Source: Prevotella pallens ATCC 700821 (GTDB taxonomy: Bacteria; Bacteroidota; Bacteroidia; Bacteroidales; Bacteroidaceae). From it: DNA of 60,907 nt. Below the pieces are notes generated by a model, which was not told the DNA's origin, did no database searches, and saw only the letters and a list, made by a program, of their open reading frames with translations. Every line of letters starts with the position of its first letter. Positions within the stretch are counted from its first letter, which is position 1. Of the stretch, positions 16,954 through 26,046 are shown one piece after another. The stretch lies in the NCBI RefSeq assembly GCF_000220255.1, contig NZ_GL982514.1, positions 706,540-767,446 of the forward strand. The letters run 5' to 3'. The translations under genes were made by a program, and so were the position numbers.

Positions 16954-17553
16954 ATGAAAAAGATTATTTTATCGGCAGCTATAATGCTTGCTTCTGTTGG
17001 TGCTTATGCACAACACGCAGTTGGTTCAATTAATCTACAACCAAAGATTGGTGTTAATATTGCTAACGTAACAGAAACTAAAGACACCGACCCACGTGTA
17101 GGTTTGGCAGCTGGTTTAGAGGCTGAATATCAGGTTTCAGACATCTTCTCTCTTTCTGCAGGTGCAATCTACTCTATGCAAGGTACTAAACGCGATTGGG
17201 AAAATGCAGGTGCAAAATACACTGCTACTACCAAATTAGACTACATTAACGTGCCTATTCTTGCTAACGTATACGTTACTAAAGGTTTAGCTGTTAAGCT
17301 AGGTGTACAACCAGGTTTTAAAGTTAATGCAAAATACGACACAAAAGCAACTGCTCTCGGTTTAGCTGTTAAGACTTCTTCTGAGCCAGATGTTAAGAGC
17401 GTAGACTTCTCTATTCCTGTTGGCATCTCTTACGAGTATGCAAACTTCCAACTCGATGCACGCTACAACTGGGGTCTAACTAAGATTTACAAGCACGGAG
17501 ACGACAAAAACTCTGTATTCCAAATTACATTGGGCTACAAGTTCGACCTATAA
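16954..17553 (+). CDS. Small outer-membrane beta-barrel (porin family)
   Basis: A 199-residue protein with a signal peptide (MKKIILSAAIMLASVGAYAQ) and an eight-strand type barrel. It begins INLQPKIGVNIANVT and has the usual outer-membrane pattern: GLAAGLEAEYQVSDIFSLSAGAIYSMQG, then LDYINVPILANVYVTKGLAVKLGVQPG, ending ITLGYKFDL with an aromatic residue near the C-terminus. It fits the PorT/OmpW-like 'outer membrane protein beta-barrel' family of Bacteroidota; the specific role is unknown. It has its own promoter box and a strong terminator. Codon use looks like that of an abundant protein (many GCA, AAC and GGT codons). Confidence 0.85.
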   Translation: MKKIILSAAIMLASVGAYAQHAVGSINLQPKIGVNIANVTETKDTDPRVGLAAGLEAEYQVSDIFSLSAGAIYSMQGTKRDWENAGAKYTATTKLDYINVPILANVYVTKGLAVKLGVQPGFKVNAKYDTKATALGLAVKTSSEPDVKSVDFSIPVGISYEYANFQLDARYNWGLTKIYKHGDDKNSVFQITLGYKFDL

Positions 17554-17607
17554 ACACTGCAACGTTGTGCCAAACACACATTGGCACTCGAAAACAAACA
17601 CATATAA

Positions 17608-17644
17608 AAGACTGGCACTATGCATAGTGCTGGTCTTTTTTTTT
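17608..17644 (+). terminator. Terminator after the barrel gene
   Basis: GAC-TG-GCACTATGCATAGTGC-TG-GTC forms a long stem (17610-17634) followed by nine T. Palindrome array 2 starts directly after the T run. Confidence 0.8.
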
Positions 17645-17718
17645 AGATATCTAAGAGCTTCCTTTCAGATATCTGAGAGCTTCCTTTTAGATATCTAAGA
17701 ATATTCTTTTAGATATCA
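17645..17718. repeat. 22-bp palindrome array 2
   Basis: AGATATCT at 17645, 17667 and 17689 and AGATATCA at 17711, each exactly 22 bp apart. The spacers are AAGAGCTTCCTTTC, GAGAGCTTCCTTTT and AAGAATATTCTTTT. Confidence 0.9.
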
Positions 17719-17854
17719 GTGCACATTCGCCCACGCATAGTTGCACCACAACCTTGCTATAAAACACACACTGCACAAACCACAATGTAGAAAATCTTAC
17801 TATTATTATAGCAAAAAAACTGATATTCAGTTTTCGTTTTCCATTTAAAAGACG

Positions 17855-17862
17855 TATCTTTG
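17855..17862 (+). promoter_or_regulatory. Promoter -7 box for the inositol-lipid operon
   Basis: TATCTTTG fits TAnnTTTG and lies 49 bp before the first gene of the cluster (17911). Confidence 0.55.
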
Positions 17863-17910
17863 TGTTTCCAATAAAACAATAATAATACCCATTGTGTAGA
17901 GAAACAAGCT

Positions 17911-18648
17911 ATGAAGTACGCCATTATTGCAGCCGGAAACGGTTCAAGACTTGCTAAAGAGGGCATAACAGTGCCAAAGCCATTGGTACAAATCAATGGC
18001 GAAACCCTTATAGACCGCCTCATACGGGTGTTCTGCAACAACAATGCAACCGAAATAGTGGTGGTTTGCAACGAAGAAATGACCAACGTAGCAACGCATC
18101 TCGCCCACATACAGCAACACAAACTAAAAGACAAGAACACCACATTGCGCTTTATAGCAAAATCGACACCCAGTTCTATGCACAGCTTTGAAGCCATTAG
18201 TAAATGGCTAACACACGAGCCTTTTGTGCTAACAACGGTAGACACCATTTTCAACGAAAACGAATTTAAAACATACATAGACGCTTTTACAAAAGCCATT
18301 GAAAACGGCGTACAAGCATACATGGGCGTAACACCATTCGTTGACGACGAAAAACCTCTCTATGTAGGCACCGACAACAACCTGAATATTACAGGATTTT
18401 ACGACCAAAACATTCACAACTGTTCCTACATATCGGGAGGCATATACGGACTACACCCCAAAACACTACAAACCTTACACCACTGCATAGAACAAAACAA
18501 TAGCAGAATGAGAAACTTTCAGCGCGCACTAATTGCCGATGGATACAAAACAATAGCACACGTGTTTACAAAAGTACTCGACATTGACCACGCTGCCGAC
18601 ATAGAAAAAGCAGAAATATTTTTAAACAACACCACATGCAAACCATAG
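17911..18648 (+). CDS. Sugar/polyol-phosphate nucleotidyltransferase
   Basis: A 245-residue NTP transferase. The N-terminal loop IIAAGNGSRLAKEGITVPKPLV is the nucleotide-binding signature (GxGxR and PKP), and TTVDTIF near residue 110 is the metal-binding Asp region. It opens a five-gene cluster that ends in inositol-3-phosphate synthase, so its likely substrate is inositol phosphate or a polar head-group precursor, possibly forming a CDP-activated form. That substrate is inferred from context; a similar cluster is reported to make inositol lipids in Bacteroides. The stop overlaps the start of the next gene by 13 bp, so the two are translationally coupled. Confidence 0.75.
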   Translation: MKYAIIAAGNGSRLAKEGITVPKPLVQINGETLIDRLIRVFCNNNATEIVVVCNEEMTNVATHLAHIQQHKLKDKNTTLRFIAKSTPSSMHSFEAISKWLTHEPFVLTTVDTIFNENEFKTYIDAFTKAIENGVQAYMGVTPFVDDEKPLYVGTDNNLNITGFYDQNIHNCSYISGGIYGLHPKTLQTLHHCIEQNNSRMRNFQRALIADGYKTIAHVFTKVLDIDHAADIEKAEIFLNNTTCKP

Positions 18649-19424
18649 CAATACAACGCGATACACGCTTCTCGCCCCATTCGGTAGAAAAAGACTACGA
18701 CATTCTGGCTGCCGTAGCACAACCATTGAATGCAAAAATAATTGCCGAAAACAACCTTAAAGCACACCATTTAGCAGAAGCAAACATTATATTGAATATG
18801 GGACGACTGCCACACACATTGCAAATGATAGAAAAATATGCAGCACAAAAATGTGTGGTGAACCCAACAAACGGCATACGCAACTGCCAACGTAGCCTTA
18901 TTACAAAGCTAATGCGCAATGCCAACATACCCATTCCACCACAAGAGGGCAACAAAGGCTATTGGTTAAAACGTGGCGACGAGGCTGCACAGTCGGAAAA
19001 CGACATTATATATTGTGCCAACAAAAACCAACTGCAACAGGCAAAAACAGCTTTTAGCAAACGAGGCATAACAAACACTGTGGTACAAGCACACGTAGAG
19101 GGCGATTTAGTGAAGTTCTATGGCGTAAACAACACCCACTTCTTTCGCTACTACTACCCCACCGACGACGGTATAACCAAATTTGCCGACGAACAACACA
19201 ACGGCACCGCACACCACTTTCCATTCCAATGGAAAGCACTGGAAGCCACAGCCAACCACATTGCAACACTTGCCAACACACCAGTGTACGGAGGCGACGC
19301 CATTGTAACAGCAGAAGGAACATTCTACATTATTGATTTTAACGATTGGCCCAGCTTCTCGCGCTGCAAAAACGAGGCTGCAAAAGCCATTAACCTATAT
19401 GTTGCAATGCAACTGAAAATATAA
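18636..19424 (+). CDS. ATP-grasp-like protein of the inositol-lipid cluster
   Basis: A 262-residue protein that reads as a small ATP-grasp enzyme. The N-terminal part (ANIILNMGR, then CVVNPTNGIRNCQRSLITKLM) resembles the preATP-grasp fold. VVQAHVEGDLVKFYGV resembles the lysine/glutamate nucleotide strand, and YGGDAIV followed by FYIIDFNDWPSFS matches the acidic metal-binding end (IIDFNDWPS). ATP-grasp enzymes join an acid to an amine or thiol using ATP. The acceptor here is unknown. It overlaps the nucleotidyltransferase gene and precedes the CDP-alcohol transferase by 47 bp, so a part in head-group modification or regulation of inositol-lipid synthesis is likely but inferred. Confidence 0.6.
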   Translation: MQTIAIQRDTRFSPHSVEKDYDILAAVAQPLNAKIIAENNLKAHHLAEANIILNMGRLPHTLQMIEKYAAQKCVVNPTNGIRNCQRSLITKLMRNANIPIPPQEGNKGYWLKRGDEAAQSENDIIYCANKNQLQQAKTAFSKRGITNTVVQAHVEGDLVKFYGVNNTHFFRYYYPTDDGITKFADEQHNGTAHHFPFQWKALEATANHIATLANTPVYGGDAIVTAEGTFYIIDFNDWPSFSRCKNEAAKAINLYVAMQLKI

Positions 19425-19471
19425 AAACAAAACATTCAGACAACACTCTTACACAGCAACAAATTGCAAAA

Positions 19472-20428
19472 ATGAACATAGAAAACAAAAAATTTGGCGA
19501 GCTATTAAAAGCTTCTATGAAATCGGACGACACCGAAGAGTGGCTCGACATACACTTTACACGCCCCATAGGTTTGGCTTTCGCCCTACTGTGGCATCGC
19601 TTAGGTGTAACACCCAACACCATAACACTTCTGTCAATAGTGCTGGGCATAGCAGCAGGAGCAATGTTCTACTTTCAAAATCTGTACTATAATATAATAG
19701 GTGTAATACTCTTGATATTAGCAAACCTCTGCGATTCAACCGATGGGCAACTCGCCCGACTCACCAACCAGCGGTCTATGAAAGGACGATGCTTAGACGG
19801 TTTTGCAGGCGACACATGGTTCGTTGCTATCTATCTTGCCATCTCGCTACGACTCTGGCACCAACCAATGCCGGGAACAGCCGAACAATGGGGCCCACTC
19901 GCATTAGCATTAGCAGCCATAGCCGGCATAGTTTGTCATTCGCAACAAAGCTCACTAGCAGACTACTATAGGCAAATTCATCTCTATTTCTTAAAAGGCA
20001 AAGCAGGGTCAGAACTGGATAGCTATGCAGCAGAACACGCCATTGTAGAAAGCCTAAAAGGAAAGAAAGGCAGATTCTGGGACAAAGCATTTCACAACAA
20101 CTACCAAAACTATTGTAAAAGTCAGGAACGACGCACACCCGAATTTCAGAAACTACAACACAAACTAACCGAACGATACGGTCAGAACGTAGAAAACATA
20201 CCAAGCGAATGGAAAGAACAGTTCCTTAAAGGTAGCCGCCCGCTTATGCCACTCACCAACTTCTTAACGTTCAACTCGCGCGCAATCATTATATACATCA
20301 CAGTTTTGGCAAACTGCCCATGGGTATATCTCATTATAGAAATAGTTGTTTACACCGCAGTTTACATGTATATGCACAAACAACACGAAGAACTTTGTAA
20401 AACAATGTACCAACAATTAAACACCTAA
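19472..20428 (+). CDS. CDP-alcohol phosphatidyltransferase (probable inositol-phosphate lipid synthase)
   Basis: A 318-residue membrane enzyme that should join a CDP-activated lipid or polyol to its partner. The family signature is visible near residues 85-112: DSTDGQLARL, eight residues, GRCLDGFAGD. The usual spacing ends D-x3-D; here it is D-x4-D, a one-residue departure that may affect the metal site or mark a subfamily. Helices include TITLLSIVLGIAAGAMFYF, IIGVILLILANLC, LALAAIAGIVC and a C-terminal hairpin (IIIYITVLANC, YLIIEIVVYTAVYMYM). A long hydrophilic loop (about 165-260) is larger than in phosphatidylinositol synthases. Its place between the ATP-grasp and HAD genes supports inositol-phosphate lipid synthesis. 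Confidence 0.8.
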   Translation: MNIENKKFGELLKASMKSDDTEEWLDIHFTRPIGLAFALLWHRLGVTPNTITLLSIVLGIAAGAMFYFQNLYYNIIGVILLILANLCDSTDGQLARLTNQRSMKGRCLDGFAGDTWFVAIYLAISLRLWHQPMPGTAEQWGPLALALAAIAGIVCHSQQSSLADYYRQIHLYFLKGKAGSELDSYAAEHAIVESLKGKKGRFWDKAFHNNYQNYCKSQERRTPEFQKLQHKLTERYGQNVENIPSEWKEQFLKGSRPLMPLTNFLTFNSRAIIIYITVLANCPWVYLIIEIVVYTAVYMYMHKQHEELCKTMYQQLNT

Positions 20429-20434
20429 CACACT

Positions 20435-21136
20435 ATGATAGAAGGATATATATTCGACTATGGTGGTACCATAGACACCGCTGGCTGCCATTGGGGCATA
20501 AAAATATGGCACACATATCAGCAACTTAAACTACCCATAACCGAACAACAATATCGTAAAGCCTACGTCTATGCAGAACAAACGTTAGGCAAAACACCCA
20601 TAATTCAGCCCAACTTCACATTCCGCCGCACATTAGAAGAAAAAATAAAACTACAGTTCCAATATCTGCAACGGCAAGGAATAATTGCAGAAACAGGCTT
20701 CGCATTTGCCAAAAACTACACAAACATAGTAGAAAAAATATACGCAGACACTGCAGAAACCACACAACAAAGCAAGAAAGAACTATTGAAACTTAGAAAT
20801 AAATATCCACTCGTACTGGTAAGCAACTTCTATGGAAACATATCAGTAGTGTTACAAGAATTCAACTTAGACGGAATCTTCAGCAAAATAATAGAAAGCG
20901 CAGTGGTAAAAATACGCAAACCCAATCCACGCATCTATCAACTGGGCATAGAAGCACTACAATTGCCTGCACAAAATGTAGCAGTTGTAGGCGATAGCTA
21001 CGAAAAAGATATTGTACCAGCCCACACCATCGGTTGCAAAACTGTATGGATAAAAGGAGAAAGCTGGCAAAACAACGAACCAGAACAAGGCGTGGCAGAC
21101 CGCATAATAACAAGTTTGAAAGAACTAAATACATAA
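20435..21136 (+). CDS. HAD-superfamily hydrolase, probable inositol-lipid phosphatase
   Basis: A 233-residue HAD protein. Motif I is FDYGGTID with the nucleophile Asp8, motif II is LVSNFYG, motif III has the Lys in VKIRKPNP, and motif IV is VVGDSYEKDI. The second Asp of the usual DxDxT is replaced by Gly (DYGGT), as it is by Ala in phosphonate hydrolases, so the general acid is not the standard one. It lies 6 bp after the CDP-alcohol transferase and before inositol-3-phosphate synthase. The simplest role is removing a phosphate from an inositol-phosphate lipid; that is inference from the cluster. A cytoplasmic protein without signal peptide. Confidence 0.75.
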   Translation: MIEGYIFDYGGTIDTAGCHWGIKIWHTYQQLKLPITEQQYRKAYVYAEQTLGKTPIIQPNFTFRRTLEEKIKLQFQYLQRQGIIAETGFAFAKNYTNIVEKIYADTAETTQQSKKELLKLRNKYPLVLVSNFYGNISVVLQEFNLDGIFSKIIESAVVKIRKPNPRIYQLGIEALQLPAQNVAVVGDSYEKDIVPAHTIGCKTVWIKGESWQNNEPEQGVADRIITSLKELNT

Positions 21137-21408
21137 AGAAACATAAGAGGAAATATAATATTAAGCAGGTATCCATAAGCAATTACCAATATATTAAAGC
21201 CAGATGCTCAGTGAGTGTTCCAATAGCAAAAAAAGAAAACAACACACAGCACCACCCACAAAAGATGGCAAAACAGCAGAAAAGAGGCAGAAAAATATTA
21301 GTAAACACCAAAAAGAACAACAATAGCCAAACACATACACGCTATTTTTGAATACCTACTTGCAATAAAAAGTCTATATAACCGTTTAATATTTAAAACC
21401 AATAAATA

Positions 21409-22716
21409 ATGAAACAAGGAAAAGTTGCACCCGCAGAAGGTAAATTAGGAATTATGGTTGTGGGGTGTGGAGCCGTTGCAACTACTTTTATGACCGGAGT
21501 TCTAATGGCACGCAAAGGCTTAGCAAAGCCTATTGGAGCAATGACACAATACGACAAAATTCGTGTTGGAAAAGGAAACAACAAGAAATATCTACACTAC
21601 AAAGACATTGTACCTATTGCCGATATGAATGATATCGTTTTCGGCACATGGGACGTATATCCACAAAACGCTTATCAAGCTGCCGTTTACGCCGAAGTTC
21701 TAAAGGCAAAAGACATTGAGCCTGTACGCAGCGAGCTAGAAGCTATAAAACCATTTAAAGCTGCCTTCGATAAGAACTATGCAAAACGCATAGACGGCGA
21801 CAATGTGAAGAAAAACCTTACACGCTGGCAAATGGTAGAGGAACTACGCAAAGATATAAGAAACTTCAAACAGGAAACAGAAGTGAGCCGCGTAGTGGTA
21901 CTATGGGCTGCATCTACAGAGATATATGTGCCATACGAAGAAGACTACCACAGCACGTTAGAGAAGTTAGAAACAGCAATGAAAGCCGACGATTGCGAAC
22001 ACATTGCTCCATCAATGTGTTATGCACATGCAGCACTAACAGAAGGCTGTCCATTTATAATGGGAGCACCAAACACCACTGTAGATATTCCGGCAATGTG
22101 GCAATTGGCTGAGAAAACACGTATGCCAATTGCAGGAAAGGACTTTAAAACTGGGCAGACACTCGTTAAATCGGGATTCGCACCCATCATAAAAACACGC
22201 TCGTTAGGTCTCAACGGCTGGTTTTCAACAAATATTCTGGGCAATAGAGACGGACTCGTGCTCGACGAACCTGCTAACTTCCGTACAAAAGAGGTAAGCA
22301 AACTGTCTACATTAGAAACCATTTGCAAAGCCGATGAACAACCAGACTTGTATGGAAACATATATCACAAAGTACGAATAAACTACTATCCGCCACGCAA
22401 CGACGACAAAGAAGGCTGGGACAATATAGACATCTTTGGGTGGATGGGCTATCCAATGCAAATTAAAATAAACTTCCTCTGCCGCGACTCTATACTCGCA
22501 GCACCGCTATTGTTAGACCTCGCGCTACTAAGCGACCTTGCTGCACGAGACGGACGCTATGGTATTCAACGCTTCTTAAGCTTCTACCTAAAAAGTCCAA
22601 TGCACGATTTTACACGCGGAGAAGAGGCTGTAAACAACCTATTTGAGCAATATACAATGCTCAAGAATGCAATCCGCGAAATGGGCGGCTACGAAGCTGA
22701 TGAAGAAATTGACTAA
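21409..22716 (+). CDS. myo-Inositol-3-phosphate synthase
   Basis: A 435-residue enzyme that turns glucose 6-phosphate into inositol 3-phosphate with bound NAD, the first step of inositol-lipid synthesis. The NAD loop is MVVGCGAVATTFMTGV at residues 14-29. Later family motifs include FIMGAPNTTVDIPAMW, AGKDFKTGQT with the catalytic Lys, STNILGNRDG and FYLKSPMH near the C-terminus. The length is normal for the bacterial/archaeal type. It lies 270 bp after the HAD gene, a gap without an evident gene, so it may have its own promoter. The next gene begins inside its last codons (17-bp overlap). Confidence 0.92.
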   Translation: MKQGKVAPAEGKLGIMVVGCGAVATTFMTGVLMARKGLAKPIGAMTQYDKIRVGKGNNKKYLHYKDIVPIADMNDIVFGTWDVYPQNAYQAAVYAEVLKAKDIEPVRSELEAIKPFKAAFDKNYAKRIDGDNVKKNLTRWQMVEELRKDIRNFKQETEVSRVVVLWAASTEIYVPYEEDYHSTLEKLETAMKADDCEHIAPSMCYAHAALTEGCPFIMGAPNTTVDIPAMWQLAEKTRMPIAGKDFKTGQTLVKSGFAPIIKTRSLGLNGWFSTNILGNRDGLVLDEPANFRTKEVSKLSTLETICKADEQPDLYGNIYHKVRINYYPPRNDDKEGWDNIDIFGWMGYPMQIKINFLCRDSILAAPLLLDLALLSDLAARDGRYGIQRFLSFYLKSPMHDFTRGEEAVNNLFEQYTMLKNAIREMGGYEADEEID

Positions 22717-25282
22717 CATAACACAAAAAATACGAGTAGCAAGAATAGCGTTCTTGCTACTCGGACTATTCATTGGGATAACAACTACAACGGCGCAAGA
22801 ACTGCATTGCACCGTGATTGACGCTCAAACACAAGACACTATTGCGTATGCAAATGCCACATATAGAAGTCTAAAAATTACAACGGCTGCTAATCAGCAC
22901 GGCATTTTTAACATTGCAAGGCACAACGGAGAACTACTCGAAATTACATCGGTGGGATATAAACCACGAAAAATAAAAATCACAGAGAAAACTCCAGACA
23001 ATGTTCTCATAACATTAATATCGTCGTCGAAACAACTGGAAGGCGTTGTTATAAAAGCCAAACGACGACACCGCTACTCCAGAAAAGATAATCCGGCTGT
23101 AGAACTTATGCGAAGGGTTATAGCGGCTAAGCACAAAACAAACTTAAACAACCACGACTTCTATCAATACGATAAGTATCAGAAGGTTACAATGGCATTA
23201 AACAACATTACGCAGGCACAATTAGAAGTGGGAATGTTTAAGAATGCACCGTGGCTAAGAGAGCAAGTGGAGATGTGCCCCTACAATAACAAAATGATTC
23301 TACCTATATCGGTAGACGAAACCGTTACGCAACACATATACAGAAAGAATCCTAAAGACGAAAAAGATATAATAAAAGGACAAAGCACAAAGGGTATTTC
23401 GCAACTCATTCAAACTGGTGATGCCATTAATACGGTTGTGAAAGACTTGTTTAAGGATATTGACTTGTACGACGACCAAATTGATTTGCTACAAGCACGA
23501 TTTCCATCGCCAATTGGTTCGGCTGCTATTTCGTTCTACCATTTCTACATAGACGATACATTAAAAGTGGACAACGATGAGTGCATTCGACTACAGTTTA
23601 TGCCTGCAAACCCACAAGACTTTGGATTCAGAGGCGAGTTATATGTGCTAAACGATAGCTCCTTACACGTTAGAAAGTGCGATATGCAACTACCAGCAGG
23701 AACTGGTGTAAACTTTGTTGCGGCTATGAAGTTTAAACAAGAATATAGTAAACTGCCTGAAAGTGGCGAGTGGGTGCTTACAAAAGATGATATGATGGCT
23801 GAATTGGAGTTGGTTAGCATGCTACGACAAATACTTGTAGTGCGCACAACCAGTCTGCAAAACTATTCGTTTAACACTATCGACCCACAGCTATTCAAGG
23901 GGAAAGCAAAGAAAACTTACGACCCTAACGCAAAAATGCGCAACGATGAGTTTTGGGCACAGCACCGTAGTACCACACTAAGCAAAAGCGAACAAAACAT
24001 GGGCAACTTTATTAAACGCATGGGACAAACAAAGGGCTTTAAAACCGTGATGTTTGCAGTGAAAGTTTTTGCAGAGAACTTTATAGAAACTGGCTCAGAT
24101 AAAACACCAAGCAAAATAGATATTGGTCCGATAAATACATTTCTATCCAAAAACTACATCGATGGTATTCGGTTAAGAGCGGCAGCACGAACTACGGCTA
24201 ACCTTAGTCCACACTGGTTTGCTGAGGGATATTATGCCTACGGAACAAAATCTAAGAATCATTATTATGGCTCTAAACTAACATACTCGTTTAATAAACC
24301 TGAGTATCAACCCACTGAGTTTCCTATTCGTACACTATATATTGAATCGGGAAGAGACTTAGAATCGCCTTCAGATAAATATTTGGTGCACAACAAAGAC
24401 AATATTTTTATGGCGTTCCGACCGGTTAAGGTTGAAAAACTTTACTTATATAACAGGCAAAAGGTGGGCTTTAAATGGGAAACAGACTATGGGTTGGCTA
24501 CACAGTTAGAACTAAGTACCGAAAGTAATAAACCAATGGGAAAACTGGTTTACGAACGTATGAATGGTTCGCTGGTCTACAAAGTGCGCACAACATCGTT
24601 CACCATTGGTCTCGACTACCGACCCGGACAAACTTACATAAACTCTAAACAGCAACGATTCGAGGTTAATGCAGATGCACCAAAGTTCACACTAACGCAC
24701 ACCTTCGGCATAAAAAATATGCTGGGCGGAGAGTTTAACTACAACTTAACCGAACTTTCTGCATATAAACGTATATGGTTTGGAAGCTGGGGAAAATTAG
24801 ACGTTCGCATAAAAGCAGGCGCACAGTGGAACAAAGTGCCTTACTATCTGCTAATTATGCCACCTGTTAATACATCGTTCTTCGAACATCAGGGGTCGTT
24901 CAACCTTATGGAAAATATGGAATTTCTTAACGACCGATATGCACAATTCAACCTTGCGTGGGATTTGGAAGGAAAAATATTCAACCGCCTCCCACTTATT
25001 AAACGACTAAAGTGGCGCGAATATATTGCATTTAAAGGAATGTGGGGGCATCTCACCGATAAGAATAACCCATTGTTGCCACAGAATGCTGCCGACACAA
25101 AGCTGTATAAGTTTCCAGAAGGCACCAACGTTATGAACAAAAATCCTTACTTGGAACTTGTAATTGGTGTACACAACATATTTAAAATGTTCGAGGTTGA
25201 TTACGTCCGACGTCTTACCTATACTAACTTACCGGGCATTTCTAAACATGGAATTCGCTTCGGGTTCAACTTAGTTTTCTAA
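22700..25282 (+). CDS. DUF5686 and carboxypeptidase-like domain outer-membrane protein
   Basis: An 860-residue protein. The ATG at 22700, overlapping the end of the inositol-phosphate synthase gene, gives a signal anchor (IRVARIAFLLLGLFIGITTTTAQ). A carboxypeptidase-regulatory-like domain follows (ELHCTVIDAQTQDTIAYANA, then LEITSVGYKPRKIKI), then a long region (about 110-860) matching the DUF5686 family of Bacteroidota outer-membrane proteins. It ends in beta-barrel strands and GIRFGFNLVF, with an aromatic C-terminal residue. The function of the family is not known to me. The overlap suggests coregulation with inositol-lipid synthesis. A terminator follows at 25298. Confidence 0.8.
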   Translation: MKKLTNITQKIRVARIAFLLLGLFIGITTTTAQELHCTVIDAQTQDTIAYANATYRSLKITTAANQHGIFNIARHNGELLEITSVGYKPRKIKITEKTPDNVLITLISSSKQLEGVVIKAKRRHRYSRKDNPAVELMRRVIAAKHKTNLNNHDFYQYDKYQKVTMALNNITQAQLEVGMFKNAPWLREQVEMCPYNNKMILPISVDETVTQHIYRKNPKDEKDIIKGQSTKGISQLIQTGDAINTVVKDLFKDIDLYDDQIDLLQARFPSPIGSAAISFYHFYIDDTLKVDNDECIRLQFMPANPQDFGFRGELYVLNDSSLHVRKCDMQLPAGTGVNFVAAMKFKQEYSKLPESGEWVLTKDDMMAELELVSMLRQILVVRTTSLQNYSFNTIDPQLFKGKAKKTYDPNAKMRNDEFWAQHRSTTLSKSEQNMGNFIKRMGQTKGFKTVMFAVKVFAENFIETGSDKTPSKIDIGPINTFLSKNYIDGIRLRAAARTTANLSPHWFAEGYYAYGTKSKNHYYGSKLTYSFNKPEYQPTEFPIRTLYIESGRDLESPSDKYLVHNKDNIFMAFRPVKVEKLYLYNRQKVGFKWETDYGLATQLELSTESNKPMGKLVYERMNGSLVYKVRTTSFTIGLDYRPGQTYINSKQQRFEVNADAPKFTLTHTFGIKNMLGGEFNYNLTELSAYKRIWFGSWGKLDVRIKAGAQWNKVPYYLLIMPPVNTSFFEHQGSFNLMENMEFLNDRYAQFNLAWDLEGKIFNRLPLIKRLKWREYIAFKGMWGHLTDKNNPLLPQNAADTKLYKFPEGTNVMNKNPYLELVIGVHNIFKMFEVDYVRRLTYTNLPGISKHGIRFGFNLVF

Positions 25283-25297
25283 AATAATAATGCCAAC

Positions 25298-25326
25298 ACC
25301 CTCACGCACACAGCGTGGGGGTTTTT
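25298..25326 (+). terminator. Terminator after the DUF5686 gene
   Basis: CCCTCACGC and GCGTGGGGG form a stem around ACACA (25299-25321), followed by five T. Confidence 0.75.
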
Positions 25327-25373
25327 CATTGTGTGTAACACCTGTTCATAGACACACCGTGAGGCGTAGGGGC

Positions 25374-25566
25374 GAACGTGGACAAATGCACCAATCATTA
25401 AACAGATTTGGTGGAATGAACGTGGACAAATGCAACCATCATTAAACAGATTTGGCGGAATGAACGTGGACAAATGCACCAATCATTAAACAGATTTGGC
25501 GGAATGAACGCTGACAAATGCACCAATCATTAAACATATTTGGTGGAATGAACGCTGACAAATGGC
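25374..25566. repeat. 44-bp tandem repeat, four full units
   Basis: Units start at 25374, 25418, 25462, 25506 and (partial) 25550, each exactly 44 bp apart, reading GAACGTGGACAAATGCACCA and so on to TTTGGTGGAAT with a few changes. The period is twice that of palindrome array 3, which follows at 25595. Confidence 0.92.
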
Positions 25567-25594
25567 GCATTGAAAAATATTAGAAACTATCGTT

Positions 25595-25690
25595 AAATAT
25601 CAACCACTTACGTTTTAGATATCTGTAACGTGCGGTTTAGACGTCTGAAACGATTGCCACAGACGTCTGTGAATTGCGGTTTAGATATCA
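25595..25690. repeat. 22-bp palindrome array 3
   Basis: AAATATCA (25595), AGATATCT (25617), AGACGTCT (25639), AGACGTCT (25661) and AGATATCA (25683), each exactly 22 bp apart. It mixes the two versions of the AGAYRTCT core. From 25691 to the promoter at 26006 I see only AT-rich DNA and no convincing gene. Confidence 0.9.
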
Positions 25691-26005
25691 CAAAAAACTA
25701 CAGCCTTTATGTCCCTATTGCGCAATGCATAAAATGCAACAATCCAAATAACGCATATACCTTTTTTTATGCTGCAATATATTGTGCTATGCACTCTTAT
25801 AAACTGCTGACCAACAATATGTTTCTAAAAAAATGGTAACGTCTGAATAGAATTTCTTACAATTGTATCCCCTCCTCTCCAAATATTTTAAATGTCCGAA
25901 GCATAACGCCTCTTTTTGTAACACAACACAAACGAAACAAAACCGAATTACAATATTTTATATATTTTATGGCATCACTTTACACGTGTTTTTGTTTTAT
26001 TTTGC

Positions 26006-26013
26006 TACCTTTG
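26006..26013 (+). promoter_or_regulatory. Promoter -7 box for the DUF4827 lipoprotein gene
   Basis: TACCTTTG fits TAnnTTTG, 34 bp before the start codon, with a TTTG at 25992-25995 near the -33 position but with shorter spacing than consensus. Confidence 0.5.
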
Positions 26014-26046
26014 CAATCAATATATAAGGAAACAGAAATATAGCAA

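Noticed and set aside
25595..25690. CRISPR array
   Set aside because: The 22-bp period is too short, the conserved part is an 8-bp palindrome, spacers are 14 bp and related to one another, and no cas genes are near.
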